A stretch of 64,000 nucleotides of DNA from Blasia pusilla (GCA_050084515.1 CM114275.1:4216001-4280000); one strand, 5' to 3'. Counted from the stretch's first letter, positions 1 through 13,603 are shown. Notes: a model not told the origin generated them from the letters alone. Program-made: numbers and translations.

Positions 1-1171
1 AATAAAAATTTAATCGGGGATCAGATTTTTTAAATTTTTTTATGGAAAAATAAAATTACTTAGTGTATTGGGATATCATTTAAATTTGAATGAAGGATTG
101 TAATTACTAAGAACAATGTTATTACTTTTCTAAGATTTTAGAAAATAGAAATTATATTTAAAAGTTTAAATAAATAACATGATTATTTTTTAAAATAATT
201 GTATTAATTCCCATATTATATTCTGGGAAATGAAAATTAATTTGAATGGAAAAATAATTTTATTAATTCGAATTAACTAAGATTTTGGTTAGTGAATGTT
301 ATTTTGGTGGGAAGGAGAAGAATAGGGTTTAAGGTTTAAAGGTGAATTTTTCTTACTATTTTAAGATTTTAAAAAATAGAAATTATATTTAAAATTAAAA
401 ATTTAAAGATAATTTGAAGAAACTAATATTGAGACCTGTTTTTTAAGGCCCTATTAACATATGGTAATTGGACTAAAAAAAATATTTATAGGAAGAAGAA
501 AAATATTTGGTGCAGCATCTTCAAACTTTTTTTATTTTCCGGAACTGGCCATTGGTGGGATGTAATTGAAATGGAGGTATAGAAGACTCCATTAGAATGC
601 CTTTTAATCCCTCATCGTGAGAGAATGGTTGTCCTTCGCATCGTGAGAGACTTCTAAACTTCAGTCTGAACATAAAAGCCTCACTTAGAATAGATGGGGA
701 TCGGAGAGGAACGACGAAGTTGACGAATGGGGTTTCCGAGGAAGGCGGAACGTATGCGGGTTCAAACATCGTCACGTTGAAATCCGGGGAAGCTTATATT
801 CCTGTCCTAGCGATCGGAGCTCGAGTTTCTGCTGCGGAAGCGGATTGGTGTCGGAGTCGTGTGAATTGCACTGTTGGGAACGATGATTCGTAAGGGCGGA
901 CGGACGGAACCGGAGTCTGAAAACCCCGAACCCTGGGGCGCGCAATTTGAGAGAAGACAGGGAGCCGTGATAGGACTGTTGGCAGAGAGCCACCGAGAAG
1001 CGCTGTAGCAGTTTGGGTTAAGGATTAGTGGTGCAAGAAGAGAGGAAGGGAAAGAGGGAGATAATTTGTTTGAGACTCCGACATGGAGACTTGAGGTAGT
1101 GAAGGAGACGCAGAGTTTTGTGACTCGAGGCGGGGAAAGGAGGCAGGGAACTCTCTCTGTGAGTGGTGTAG
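1..1171. other. AT-rich upstream region and probable promoter/5' leader of CTR9
   Basis: The first 500 bases are strongly AT-rich with no convincing reading frame. From about 540 base composition rises towards the CTR9 start, as expected for a promoter and 5' leader. The reading frames on either strand here show no recognisable domain. I see no tRNA or other RNA gene. Confidence 0.4.
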
Positions 1172-4100
1172 ATGGCGTGTGTGTACATTCCTGTGCAGAA
1201 TTCGTCCGAGGAAGTGCGCGTGGCTTTGGACCAACTGCCACGAGACGCCACAGATATTCTAGACATTCTCAAGGCCGAGCAGGCCCCTCTCAATCTCTGG
1301 CTTACATTTGCGGTAACTCTCTCTCTCTCTCTCTCTCAACACAGAGCAAGAGCATATGCTCATATTGCTAAGCTGGTAACACCAGAATTGTTCAACACAT
1401 TCAGTAGCCTTGATTCATTGCCCAAAGCTGCTGCACTGGTAAGTAATGTCTATTGGGGATCCCAACCAGGTGAAGTAGATGGTGTGGTGAAGAGTTTCTT
1501 GGTTGACACTTGGAAGCTCCGCACCAACACGTTGTCTGGTCAGCACTCACACTGTATGAGAGTGTCTCCCTCCTCTCATATGGTACCTTCTTCACTTGCT
1601 CCTCTCTCTACCCCCATCCTAGTCTCAAGCATCATCCAACCATGGCGCGGGGTCTATGGTTGCAAGGCTACGACAGGCACTGCTTATTGAGTAGAGTCTG
1701 TGAATCAAATTCCCATGACCCTATCAGGTCCCTATGAACAAGAAATCACTTAATTCTGTGAACTCATGAACTGAATTGCCCGCTCCAATGTGAGTTGCAT
1801 GTCCACGCTGCTTGGCTTTTTGGATGAAGTAGCAGATAGCCAAATGATTCTTACCCACCGTGGGACTCAAATTGATATCCTTTCAAGCTACTGATGGAGG
1901 ATATGAACATATAATTCCTACATGTGTAAATTTCCTCACCTAAACCTCCAGACTTCTCCTCGCTCTCCCCACCAACACTGCACCCTGCATGCATGCATAA
2001 TGCCTTTCAGACTTATGGATGATGTGTTTGACAATTTGCCTGATTCACCCTGTCCTGCATCCATGTTCAAACCATTTGGCAGATAGCCTAATGGTTCGTA
2101 TCCACCATGGGACTCAAATTGATATCCTTTCAAGCAACTGATGGAGGGTATGAATATATAATTCCTACATGTGTACATTTGCCTTAACCTCTAGAGTTCT
2201 CCTTGCTCTTCACACCAACACTGCATGCTGCATGCGTATATAACGCCTTTCAGACTTAGGGATGATGTGTTTGACAGTTTGGCTGCTTCACCCTATCCTG
2301 CATTCATGTCGATTGTCTCACTCTTGTGAAGTATGTATGTCTTTCCGGTGTAAAGTTTTCTCCCAATACTTCTCTGCCTGTGGATTAGACGTGTCTCTTT
2401 GATGTAAGGACTGATCTGATGTTGAAGAGTGCAATAACCATTTCTCTGGTGCCCCATCTTTGTTCGCTACTTAGGTTTCTGGAGCAGACTCATTGTATGC
2501 GGTTGTGTGAGTATGTATGAAGGTAGCGAAGTATTCATCTTCTAAATCTGAATGGAGTAGTGGAAATGGCCATAGGTTTTCTGCCATGGGTTGTCCTGAT
2601 GCTGTACAATTTGTTTGTCGGACTGAGCAGAGGGAATATTTCAAGCAAGGCAAGATCAACGAATTTCTACAAATTTTGCGAGAGGGATCAAGTCCAGGTA
2701 CCGAGTGTGGTTTATGGTGCTCACTCCATTACTTGTCAACATTGATAAAGATGATGCCAGCAGTTGTTTAGGGGTCCTCATTACCCATTAGTGCAGCACG
2801 AAATGTGTGCCTTGGTGATCTCAGTGATCTCAGTGATCCTTCAACAGTAGGTCATGTGTTATTTGTATACTGGTACCACTAGATCACCTTGCTTTTTTTA
2901 CTACGAGAGTGAGACAATTACAATTTTGAGTTGTAGAGTACAGAGTTCTGACTCTATGTAATATCTTTCACTTCTATAATTTGTTTCGCTGCAGAGATTG
3001 ATGAGTACTACAGTGATGTCAAGTATGATCGAATTGCAATTCTCAATGCCTTGGGTGCCTACTACACCAATTTGGGCAAAGTAGAGCAAAAGCAACGGGA
3101 GAAAGATGAGCATTTCATCCAGGCAACACAGTACTATAATAGGGCATCCAGAATTGATCAAGATGAGCCTACTACATGGGTAGGGAAAGGTATATTCTTC
3201 GAGCGCCTGGTTCTGGGCATGAGAATCTTCATAACAGATCTTCCTTATTCAGCATTGGGATGGGTGGTCTGTTTTCTATTGTTTGCCTGGTTCCAGTTGG
3301 CCTGACCTAAGCACTGTTAATTGAGTATTGAGTTGCAAACCTTCTACTCTCTGGTCAGATTCTTCTCTTTCGTAAATGCACCTCCCTCTGGTCTGCTTTG
3401 TTATGGATACTGCACAGTCTGCAATGGAGAAACTGGTGCTTAATCATTTTCCCTAGATCACATTAGTCACGTGTTCACCATCTTGCCCCTGCACAAATGA
3501 GCCACGCTTGCCTTGCATTGATTTAGTTACAAATTCATCCTCTGGATTCTGACTGGGTATCAATCTCAATTCTGGGGAGTTCAAATGATGAATACATGTG
3601 AATGTACATCTACTGAGAGAATTCTAAACTCATGGATTGGCATCTAGAATGGTTTACTGAGCTGAAGGACTGTTTCTGCTCAAGCGAAGCAATTTAACAA
3701 GTTTTTCAAGTAGTCTTGTAGTCTGAAAGGGGCATCCGTCAACAAAGGAACTGGCTGGCACGAGTGGGGATTTGAAAGTTTTAGGGTTCATTAGGATGAG
3801 TAGAGAAGTGCCAAGACTTTTACTGTTCAGGTAGGCACACATATTCGACTGCCATTGTTGAAAGTTACTAAACAACGTAGTGATTGTTGTACACAGGTCA
3901 GTTGCTACTAGCTAAAGGTGACTTGGACCAGTCGTATGAGGTTTTTAAGATCGTTTTGGATGGACAGCCGGACAATGTTCCAGCACTGCTTGGGCAGGTG
4001 TGCAGAAAGAATGACCCAGCTTGTCTTAATGACTGTACTTAATATGGGACACTGAGACACATGCAAAAAATCTGAAAAAGATATATTTTCCAGAGCCTAG

Positions 4101-7100
4101 AAGCAGCAAATCAATTGAGGTCCATGCCTTGAACTTTCAAATTGTATGTGCGACAGGCCTGTGTCCAATTTAATCGCGGCCGTTTCAACGAATCTCTCAA
4201 CCTCTACAAGGTACTCCACGGTACATAATCTTCTAACAGAAACTTTTCTGTGTTGGTAACATGGTGTTTGGATCATATAAGTGGTACAGCATTCAAATTT
4301 TGAATCGTGTCAATAGGCATGTAGGAACAGAGAGTGAGTGTTTCTGTATCAAAATACCTGTCTTCCCAAAACTTGTGTTTAGATCAAGAAGAAAATAATT
4401 CTGTACTAGGACTGGTCCTTAGATGTAGGACAATGCATGGGCGGAAATGTAAAGCTACACGTAAAAATTCATGCCAGTGTTTGAATAATTGAATTTGGTT
4501 TGGAGTGTTATCCTTTGCTCTTGTTTGTTAGCATTGTGAACAATTTTGATCTTGTTCTGCTTTATATACATTCTCTGGATTGTGTGGTGGTGATGGTGCT
4601 GCAGAAAGCCTTGCAGGTTCATCCAAGATGCCCAGCATCAGTGAGGCTAGGTTTAGGACTGTGCCGCTATCGCTTAGGGCAGATGAAGAAAGCAAGGCAA
4701 GCGTTTGAACGTGTACTACAGGTATGCACAATGGATGCTCATTGCACATTCCATGGAGTTAGAACTAGATCATGTGGACCCTATTAACTTTGAATGGTAG
4801 CTTCAGGTTTAACCTTTGCCATATGATTCTTTGCACATTCCATGGAGTTAGAGCTAGATCATGTGGACCCTATTAACTGTGAATGGTAGCTTCAAGTTTA
4901 ACCTTGCCATATGATTCTATTGTCATGCTTTGAGTGATCTGCTATACAATGGTCTGGAAGACACAAACAGTTATATGCTGTTTTTCCAGATGGTGGGATT
5001 GAAGTCAATCCATTATCAACAGTTCTGAAACATTCAGTATTGTGGTGTATTTTCCAGGACTTTAGATACAATCATCTGAATTCTCGCAGTAGGTTCTCAT
5101 CAAATACAGCTTTGGCATTGTGGGTTGGTTCAGTTGTATGAAAAGATCCCATACCTTACATATTTTGTTCTTTGTACCACAGCTGGATCCTGAGAATGTG
5201 GAAGCTTTGGTAGCATTGGGCGTTATGAAGATCAACACCAATGAGCGTATGCATTCAGCTCTTCAATTATTTTTGGCTTGATACCCACTATAGTGCTCAA
5301 GGTATCTTGTGTAGAACCAGCTTTGAGACTAGTAGCAGACTGTTGCTGGGGAGAATCAGTACCTGGTCTATGCCTAGTGCTATTCTCATTTTCCTGAAAA
5401 GATAATTTAAGCCCTCATGTCCAGAAACTGTCCTCATCCTCTCTTGCTCCAAAACTTATATCATTCACTCTGGTGGCCTGCAGCTGATGGTGTTCGAGAT
5501 GGTTTGGAGAGCATGAAGGCAGCTTATGAAATCTACCCTTACTGTGCTATGGCGTTGAATCATCTTGCAAACCATTTCTTCTTCACAGGGCAGCACTATA
5601 TTGTGGATCAACTCATGGATGCTGCTCTTGCTGCCACTGATCATTCGAAAATCAAGGCGCAGTCGTACTACAACCTTGCACGATCCTTTCACACAAAGGT
5701 CAATCATCCTGAGAACAAATTCCCACAAAAGAAATCTGAAGTGTTTTCTTACTTGTTCTCTCCAATAACCTGTCAGTCCGCAGTTGAAGGCAGGAAATCT
5801 CAATTGAAAGGTGACTTGTACATTTTTGTTATGGTCTCTCCGCAGAAGTGTTCTAAATTCCTGTCTCATTGGGATAATTGTGGGCAGGTTGTTATAGATA
5901 TTACCATGAACTTCTTGTGTTATCAAACCAACATCCATGATTTTGTCTGAATGTTAACATGCATCAAGAATACGTCTGCAATGTAAAGTAGATGAAACAT
6001 GTGACTCAGTTCAATTTGAAACCTAGTGTGTGAAACAGTGCAAACCGTGTCCTCTGGCACTAATTGTGGTAGGGGTTTAGTGAAGCTTGTATTGTAAGGT
6101 AGTCATGGACTGTTTCCAGTCCATGACTACCTTTCTACCTTACAATACAAGCTACGCATGACAGTGACTACTTGGGGCTGTTTGAGTTGATGGACTGGTG
6201 CAAGTGAGTAACTTTTTTTTTCTTCCTTTGAACCCAGGGTGATTATGGTAATGCAGCGGCATACTACAGAGCATCTATCAAAGAACTGAAAGATGCACGT
6301 GAATTTGTTCTGCCATACTATGGTTTGTTCAAGGCTTTCTTTGACCCATCTGTAGTGGTCATTGAAAAGATGGAAATTACGTGGTCTCAAAAGTGATCAT
6401 AAGAATATCAAAGTTACAAATAAATGAAAGGAGAGGAAGAAGGAAGCCTCCTGTCGCTTTTGTATCTAGACATCCTTTGAATCAATTCGTTTGCTGAGAC
6501 ATTTTGCTTCCAGTTAAGTTCAGTTTTGGACAAGTAGCAACAGGCAGCGTTCATGTGAAAATTGATCTGTGCTGAATATAGGGTTGCTGGGATACTAGAC
6601 CGGTTAGCTTGCAGCAAACTTATCTCCCTTTCTAATGTTTCAAATTTGTTGTGTGTAACAGGTTTGGGGCAGGTGCATTTGAAACTAGGAGATCTAAAGA
6701 CTTCTTTAAGCAATTTTGAGAAAGTGTTGGAGATTCACCCTGACAATTGTGATACTGTGAAGGTGGTTTTCTATAAGAAAGGGCCAGAAATTGTTTTAAA
6801 CTTGCGTATGTACATGCCTATTTTGTAAGTTGCTTGGCATGAAGAGTTAGTTTGTAGGATGGGTTCCGGAAACTCATTGAGGATTTGTGTACGGTTTGTA
6901 CTTTTTTTTAATCATGTAAACACAGTCTCACATGTAGTATTTGCATCTGTTAGTAGGCGATTGGAAACATATTTTTACAGCAGGGCCGCAGTGATAAGGC
7001 GTTGGAGAATTTCAAGAAAGCAACTAAGCTTAATCCTCGTGATGTCGATGTAAGTTACTGGAATCAATCTAAACGTGGGGATTCTGTGGTTCTCTTAATT

Positions 7101-10100
7101 TTGTAACTAGTGTAGAGCTTGTGCTAGGCACAGAATTAATAGTCATGAGCAGCAAGAATTTTTATTCTTGCTGCTCATGTTATGGAAACATTTTCTTGGT
7201 GCCCGACCGCCATATGTCAAGCAAAGAGGCTTTGGAAATCAAGAAGCTATCCTCTGTTAGATGTAGATATAGATAAGTGCGTTGATATCTTATCATATAT
7301 GCAATTGAGGAGTAATGGGAGCAACATGATCAAAAGATGACTAAGGTCTTGAGATCGCTCACATACATTTGTACCATTTTCTGTTTCATAAGAGCTTAGT
7401 TCAACTCCAAAGGTCTTAGATGAGGTGTCAAAATAATGGCAATTTATATGCATTAGTCCACTCTTAAGCAAGCTTTTTTATTCTGTTCCTAAATTATCTG
7501 CTGTGGCTGTTACAGGCTTGGGTGGAGCTTGGTGAACTATTGGTTTCTAGAGACTTCGGCGCAGCTCTTGATTCTTTCAAAACTGTGAGATCTCAAATCT
7601 TAGCTCGTAGAACTGGTCTTTGACCTCAACTGCTGAATTCTGGTTTAAAGCTAGGTATTTGGAATGTACCTCATGATCTGTCACACTACCAACTAAACTG
7701 TGGGTTTGCCACCCAAGGAGTTCTTCACTAACCTGTAATCCATTGATAGTGATAGGAGTTCATGCATCTGACAAGTGAATTGATAATTGCTGGATACTAC
7801 ACAAGTCCTGGGATATTCTGCATTTTATTCTCCGAGTCCTGTTTGGTGGTATCCCTGAAGCCATTGTGGCTAATGAAAAGATTTCATAGACGTTCAAACT
7901 GGGTCATTATACTTGAGTCCCTACTAGAATATGTGTGTAGCAATATGCTAGTAGAGAATTCCATGCATCTTTACATAGGTCCAAGAGCTTTCCCACCTCA
8001 AGGTGACCCCAATGCAATTGTAGGTTAAGTTGGACATAAGTGACGTCGGGTAGAGAAAAACCACCATACAGTTTTCGTGTTTCATTGATACAGTAACCAC
8101 CAAGCCATTCATGTTCCTGTGGATGAATATTGGCATGATATGGTGTACATGACAGGCACATTCTCTTCTTGCAAAAAATGATGAACCGATACCTTTTGGT
8201 TTGCTGAACAATATTGGAGTTCTTCATTTCGAGCGGAATGAACTTGAGGTGTGTTGATCCTGACCCTAAAACCCCTGTAAGGTTGAGTGTCCACTTTTCC
8301 GCTCAGTAGACTGCTGTGGAATTTGACTTATCGATATGATAATTGTTAGAGGTAGGGGAATGTGGGTTGTGCTTAACAAACCTATGCCATCCTAGAAAGT
8401 GTCTTTAGTGCAATAATTTGGAAGTACTGTGAAGCATAATCTCAGAAGGAAACAGCAAATATGTGTGTGAGTTGCAGAACTAATATTTCAGCTGACCTCG
8501 TTTATTGAGTTATGTCTTCTTATGCAGGCTGCCAAACAAGCTTACAGGGAAGCACTGGGAAAGGGCATCTGGGTTGAGTTCAGCGAGGGTAGAGTTCCAA
8601 CTGCCGCTGGTGATATTGGACTACCCATAACTATCACTGCCGAGAACAATCAATTTTATCAACTTGAAGAGGATGGAGTGTCATTAGAAGTACCTGCTGA
8701 GAAAGTAACTGTCCTCTTCAATCTAGCAAGGCTATATGAGCAGTTACATGAGACCCACAAAGCAACGATACTATATCAACTCATTGTCTATAAGGTGGTA
8801 CCTCCATCCTCAACTTACATCGTCACGAAGAACCTAAGAGAGCAGAATTGAATGGGAAGTATTCAAAGGCAGATATGTGGAGTGCCAGTTACTCGATTGA
8901 AGAATCGTTTTCTCCCAACTTACACAATCAAAGGGGGTTTCCCCGTGGGTTAGAAAGCACTAACTATGTATGAAATGTCAGGTCATGTTTACAGGATATT
9001 ATGGTTCAACGCACAATTGTCATTTAGTAATTAGCATGAGTCTTTCTACATTAGGAGTGAGTGTGCGATTTTTGGTTCTATATTTGAAGGTTCTCTCTGT
9101 TTGAAAATTTAGTTGTATAATTATTTTCAATTTGGGTTACAGCATCCTCAGTATGTGGACGCATATATGCGATTAGCGTCAATGGCACAAACAAGGAATG
9201 ACTTGACTGCCAGTATGGATTTGGTAAGTGCCTTTGCTGACTACTTGATCTTTTCTGGCTGTTTGCTTTCGTATATACCAGTTTGTTGCATTAGACAGTA
9301 CCCATTAAGCAGTGCCTGTTATAGCCTTGCAACCATAGATCCATCTGGTGCATGCAATAGGGTTTGATAATGGCCGTTTTGCAATAGGGTTTGATAGTGT
9401 GGTGTGCCTGCTTTTTATTTTGTTATAGAATCTCCACAGCCCCATTTCCAGATACTGTAATCGCATCCATGCCTTTGTTCTACTGTGTGTGTTACAGATA
9501 CATAACCCTGCGTATTTTGGCAGGTGTCTAAAGTGCTGAAAATAATAGAGACTCATGCGGATGCTCTGTCAGTAAGAGGTAGTTTGGAGCTCAAAGCTGA
9601 TGATTGGCTAAAAGCAAAGGAGACCTACAAGACCATTCAGAGTGCTGATGGCAAAGACAGTTATGCCCTCCTAGCTTTGGTATGTGTAGTCAATGATTTA
9701 GGACAATTTTAAAAGTGTTCTACTCTAAGCATTGCTCAAGTTTATAAAATTTAGAGTGGCCACATTTGACAGATTACTGTGTGAGTTTGCATGATCCTGT
9801 GTAGAAGGGAATCTCTGGTTTTGAATCGCAGAAGGTTGTTATCCCACTGGGACTTCTCTTTCCTTGGAAATTGTCTAAAAAAGACAGCACTCCTAGATTT
9901 GGATCCCTTGTAAGAACACCAATGTGTGGGGATTGAAATACTGAATAGTACCAACATTTGCTGATTGGTGTGAAGGGTAACTGGAACTACTATGCAGCTG
10001 TGCGAGGAGAAAGGAAAGATCCGAAACTGGAAGCTACCCATTTGGAAAAAGCTAAGGAGCTGTATCACAAGGTAGGTTGTCATGCATGGTTGTAAGATAG

Positions 10101-13100
10101 AGTTACTTCACAATTATTAACGGAAACTTGGATTTCCCTGGATGAAGGGACTCAACTAGGTGATTAGAAGCAAGGATACGCAATGTGTTCTGATCATTGT
10201 TGTTTGATGGAGCTTTGAGATAAACAACTTAGGAATCCAAATGTAATGAGTCCTGATCTTCTGTCTTTGTTTGATTTAGTTTTGAGATACACAACCTAAG
10301 AATTCAAATTTAATGACGGGTTGGGAGGCACCTTCATATGTCTGACTAGGGTAAATGCACTGTGAGTTAGTTTCAACTTACACATTAATAGCATGATGGG
10401 GGTGCTTATATGCTCTTGTTAGAATAGCCCTCATGAATGATCTTTGTATAAGAATTGCTGAACTAAGTAAATTGCAACTGGATGTCCGAGAACTTCAAAT
10501 TTGCATTATTGGAAAGAGTGCAAGATCGACGCTGTTTGCTACCAGTGATTAAATATTACAGATTTTGAGCAATGTATCTGCCTTTTAGGCAGCTTGCCTA
10601 GGATTGATTCCCTACTCAATCGTGTTTGCATGCTATGGACAATTATTTTTGCTTGTATGCCAGGTTTTGGTGCAAAAACCAAATAACATGTATGCAGCGA
10701 ATGGAATTGGAATTGTTCTTGCTGAGAAGGGTATCTTTGATCTTTCCAAGGAGGTCTTCACTCAGGTAACTCCAAGTATTTAAGTTGGTTAGAGAACTTG
10801 CATGTCTGGGTTTAGAGTTGGAGCGTTGGAAGGGGATGCACTGGAATCCACCTTATGGCAGATGCAGGTCGTTTGATCAATATTTACGAAACAAATGTGA
10901 AGGGAATATTTTTGAGGTCTTGATTGGGCATATTTGTTTTGGGATAGGTATTCAACAGCAACAATTCTTGATTATCTGATGAGAGGGCTGTGATTTCAGG
11001 TGCAGGAGGCAGCTGCAGGCACTACTACTGTTGAAATGCCTGATGTTTGGATCAATCTTGCCCATGTCTACTTAGCACAAGGACAGTTTGCCCTGGCCAT
11101 AAAAATGGTAATTGTTCCTATCAATCTTTGTGCAGGTGGCAGCTTTTTCTTCTGCTAAGAGCTGGATAACGTTCTGGAAGCTTTTGTATCCAAGTGGCAT
11201 TGCATTCAGAAGCAGCATGATTCACCTGTTTTTCTTGGTTTTGCAGTACCAAAACTGTCTCAAACGATTCTACTATAATACAGACAGCCAAGTCCTTCTC
11301 TATCTAGCTAGAACACATTATGAAGCAGAGCAGTGGCAAGATTGCAAGCGTGTATTGCTACGAGCCATTCATCTGGCGCCCTCCAACTACACGTTACGAT
11401 TTGATGCTGCTATTGCTATGCAGAAATTTTCAACAGCTACCCTTCAGAAGGCCAAGCGCACAGCAGATGAGGTAGGTTTCTTGACTAGGTTATAGAAGTG
11501 GTTTCAAGTGAAAGAAAATCCATTGAAAGCTTTGTACATGAACATTGAACTTAGTGAGATGGTGAATCTGTATTGGTCATTTCTGGTTGAGTGGCAATAC
11601 CTCTGCTTGTAATCTTGTTGATGGAAGTTGAATGTGTCTGCCACAGGTGCGACAGTCAGTTGCAGAGCTGAAAAATGCACTTAGATTATTCAGTCAACTT
11701 TCTGGTGTGGCTGCACATCATGGTCACGGTTTTGATGAGAAGAAGATCAACATGCATGTAGAGTATTGCAAGCATCTACTAGATGCTGCAAAGGTTCATC
11801 TAGAGGCAGCTGAGCGGGAGGAGCAACAAAACCGTCAGAAACAGGAGGTTGCTAGGCAACTTCTTCAGGCAGAGGACGCACGGCGCAAAGCAGAAGAGCA
11901 GCAAAAACTTCAGGTTTTCTTGGAAAATTTACTGGTGGTTCTGTGGAGGATTTACTCATAAACACTAATTTGTACTATCTATTTGATTTTCCTGTAATCC
12001 TCTGAAGATAAAGGCATTCTGGTGCTAATTATCTTGGCCTTGGTTGAATAGATTGAAAAAAGATTTCGAGAAGAAGAAGCAAAGAGACTTCTAAAAGAGG
12101 AAGAGAAGCTCAAGCATCTGATGGTAAATTTTCATCCATGCTAGCCTTTTTCTTGGCAGCTATAATTTTACGCTTTTTCCCTCTCAATCACTCCAAGGGA
12201 GATCTGATTTTACTTGCCTGGAAATTTCACAGGCAGGATGGAACTACAAGAAGGCAGATCATGAGGATGAAGAGGGTGGTGGATCTGAGAAGAAGAAGGA
12301 GAAGAAAGAGAGAAAAAAGAAGAAGAAAGGAAAGCGACCTCGGTCAAGGTCTCGAGAACGGTCCTCCGAGCCGGAAGAGGAAGAAGACAGGAATCGCAGA
12401 AGTGTCACACCTGAAGAAGATGATGCTCAAGATGCTCTTGCTGCTGCAGGATTGCTAGAAGAGTCTGATGAAGAAGGAGTGGTAAGCTGCTTGCAGTTTC
12501 TTTAATGTTGTTCAGTATGAGAATGCTTCACCTTGAAATGTTACTGAGTGTATATTTTAGAATATCAGAGTTTCTCTACAACCTAGCTATTACAAGCACA
12601 CTTAGTGCAATAACAACCACTCAGGTTAGATTGTAGAGGAAAGTACTAGACAACCTGTATCACCAGACTACCTAGCATTCTCAAGCACACTTAGTGCAAT
12701 AGCAACCACTCAGGTTAGCAGCAGTAGACATCTCAATTGCAACCACTCAGGTTAGTACTACTAGACACCTTGTATCACAAGACTCACTGAACCCCTCAGG
12801 TCAGCAGACCTCTCAGTCTGTAAGCAGCAGCACACTGAACTACTGAGGTCAGAAGCACAATCCACTCAGGTAAGCAAAGCACACTCAGTGCTGCTCAATC
12901 AGCTCCTCAGCTCAGAGAGTTGTGTGCAAAGGGTGTAAGAGAATGTAATTTCGCAGGGCACCCTCAGAGGTTATATACAGCCAAGAGAATGAGTTTCTAG
13001 GTTTTAGGGTTAGGGCCTGCCGCCCACAGTAATTCTCAGAATTACTGAGGTAAATATATGGTAACAAGAAATTACTATTTAGTGTGGTAAAACACTAAGT

Positions 13101-13603
13101 TACTATAGTAATTCTATCAGATACTTTTCACTAGAGTAAACTCCAAGTTACTATGTTTTACAACAGAAGGAGTGGTAAGCTGCTTGCAGATTCTTTAATG
13201 TTGTGCAGTATGAGAATGCTTAACCTTGAAATGTTACTGAGTGTATATATTGTGGCTAGAGTTAACTCAGAGGGAATGTCACAATTGTAGAATCAACATA
13301 AGAAAATGGGAATTGGGAAATGCCTAGCTTGACACTAACAATCTGTGTACCTAATAATGTGTGCAGAGAAGAGAGCCACGAGCAGTTGCCAAGAAAGGAA
13401 GACTAAGACGAGCACTTTCAGAGTCAGACGATGAAGATGTTTCTCAAAGGAGAAGAACAGCTAATGATGAATTGGGTGACAGTGGTGTTGAAATGCAAGA
13501 TGCGAAGGGGCTCGAGGACTCTGATGCCGAGCTCGGTGAGCAGCGCGTTGTCAGCAGGCGACGTGGAAAGAAGTCAAGGTTTGAGGAAAGTGATTCTGAG
13601 TAG
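1172..13603 (+). CDS. CTR9: CTR9, TPR subunit of the Paf1 complex (24 exons)
   Basis: CTR9 (VIP6/ELF8 in Arabidopsis) is the TPR scaffold of the nuclear Paf1 complex, which travels with RNA polymerase II and supports H2B ubiquitination and H3K4/H3K36 methylation. Exons: 1172-1312, 2631-2697, 2995-3189, 3897-3997, 4157-4210, 4605-4721, 5183-5246, 5484-5698, 6238-6322, 6662-6762, 6957-7049, 7516-7584, 8156-8248, 8528-8794, 9143-9223, 9524-9679, 9976-10071, 10664-10765, 11000-11107, 11247-11471, 11647-11913, 12052-12123, 12233-12481, 13367-13603. Introns are GT-AG and the sum is 3255 nt, giving 1084 aa, close to plant CTR9. The start MACVYIPVQN and the segments YYNRASRID, NHLANHFFFTGQH and YNTDSQVLLYLARTHYEAEQ match my memory of plant CTR9. 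TPRs fill most of the protein; a coiled-coil and Lys/Arg/Glu-rich tail ends in an acidic, phosphorylatable-looking segment. Introns 1, 6, 8, 11 and 23 carry duplications or hairpins. Confidence 0.96.
1834..2309. repeat. Diverged ~230-bp tandem duplication in CTR9 intron 1
   Basis: About 230 bp starting near 1834 (GATAGCC, then a shared GGGACTCAAATTGATATCC block) recurs from about 2083. Both copies contain the ATAATTCCTACATGTGTA and CCTTTCAGACTTA blocks in the same order. The copies differ by point changes and small indels, so the duplication is not recent. No coding potential is seen. Confidence 0.75.
4742..4917. repeat. Tandem duplication (~88 bp, two copies) in CTR9 intron 6
   Basis: The block starting TTGCACATTCCATGGAGTTA near 4742 is repeated directly from about 4830, ending both times in CCATATGATTC. 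Only a few substitutions separate the copies, so this is a fairly young tandem duplication inside an intron. Confidence 0.8.
6084..6153. repeat. Long inverted repeat (hairpin) in CTR9 intron 8
   Basis: The left arm AGCTTGTATTGTAAGG... and its reverse complement enclose a very short loop around 6113-6117. The right arm is interrupted by an 8-nt insertion (TTTCTACC). The transcript would fold into a stem of about 29 bp. It could come from template switching, a foldback element or a small-RNA hairpin; the sequence alone does not decide. Confidence 0.75.
7144..7178. repeat. Perfect 16-bp inverted repeat with 3-nt loop, CTR9 intron 11
   Basis: CATGAGCAGCAAGAAT at 7144-7159 is followed, after TTT, by its exact reverse complement at 7163-7178. 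No terminal repeats or target duplications are apparent around it. Confidence 0.85.
12472..13248. repeat. 85-bp duplication of the exon 23/intron 23 junction flanking a ~608-bp insertion
   Basis: The end of CTR9 exon 23 with its splice donor (AGAAGGAGTGGTAAGCTGC...) at 12472-12556 is repeated with few changes at 13165-13248. The intervening ~608 bp contain several copies of a motif like CAACCACTCAGGTTAG. Read on the minus strand from about 13165 the insert begins TGTTGTAAAACATAG, like a Copia-type LTR start, so a solo LTR is one reading. The duplicated flank is far longer than a normal target-site duplication. The second donor copy is preceded by an acceptor-like ACAG, so an 8-nt cryptic exon is possible. 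Confidence 0.7.
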
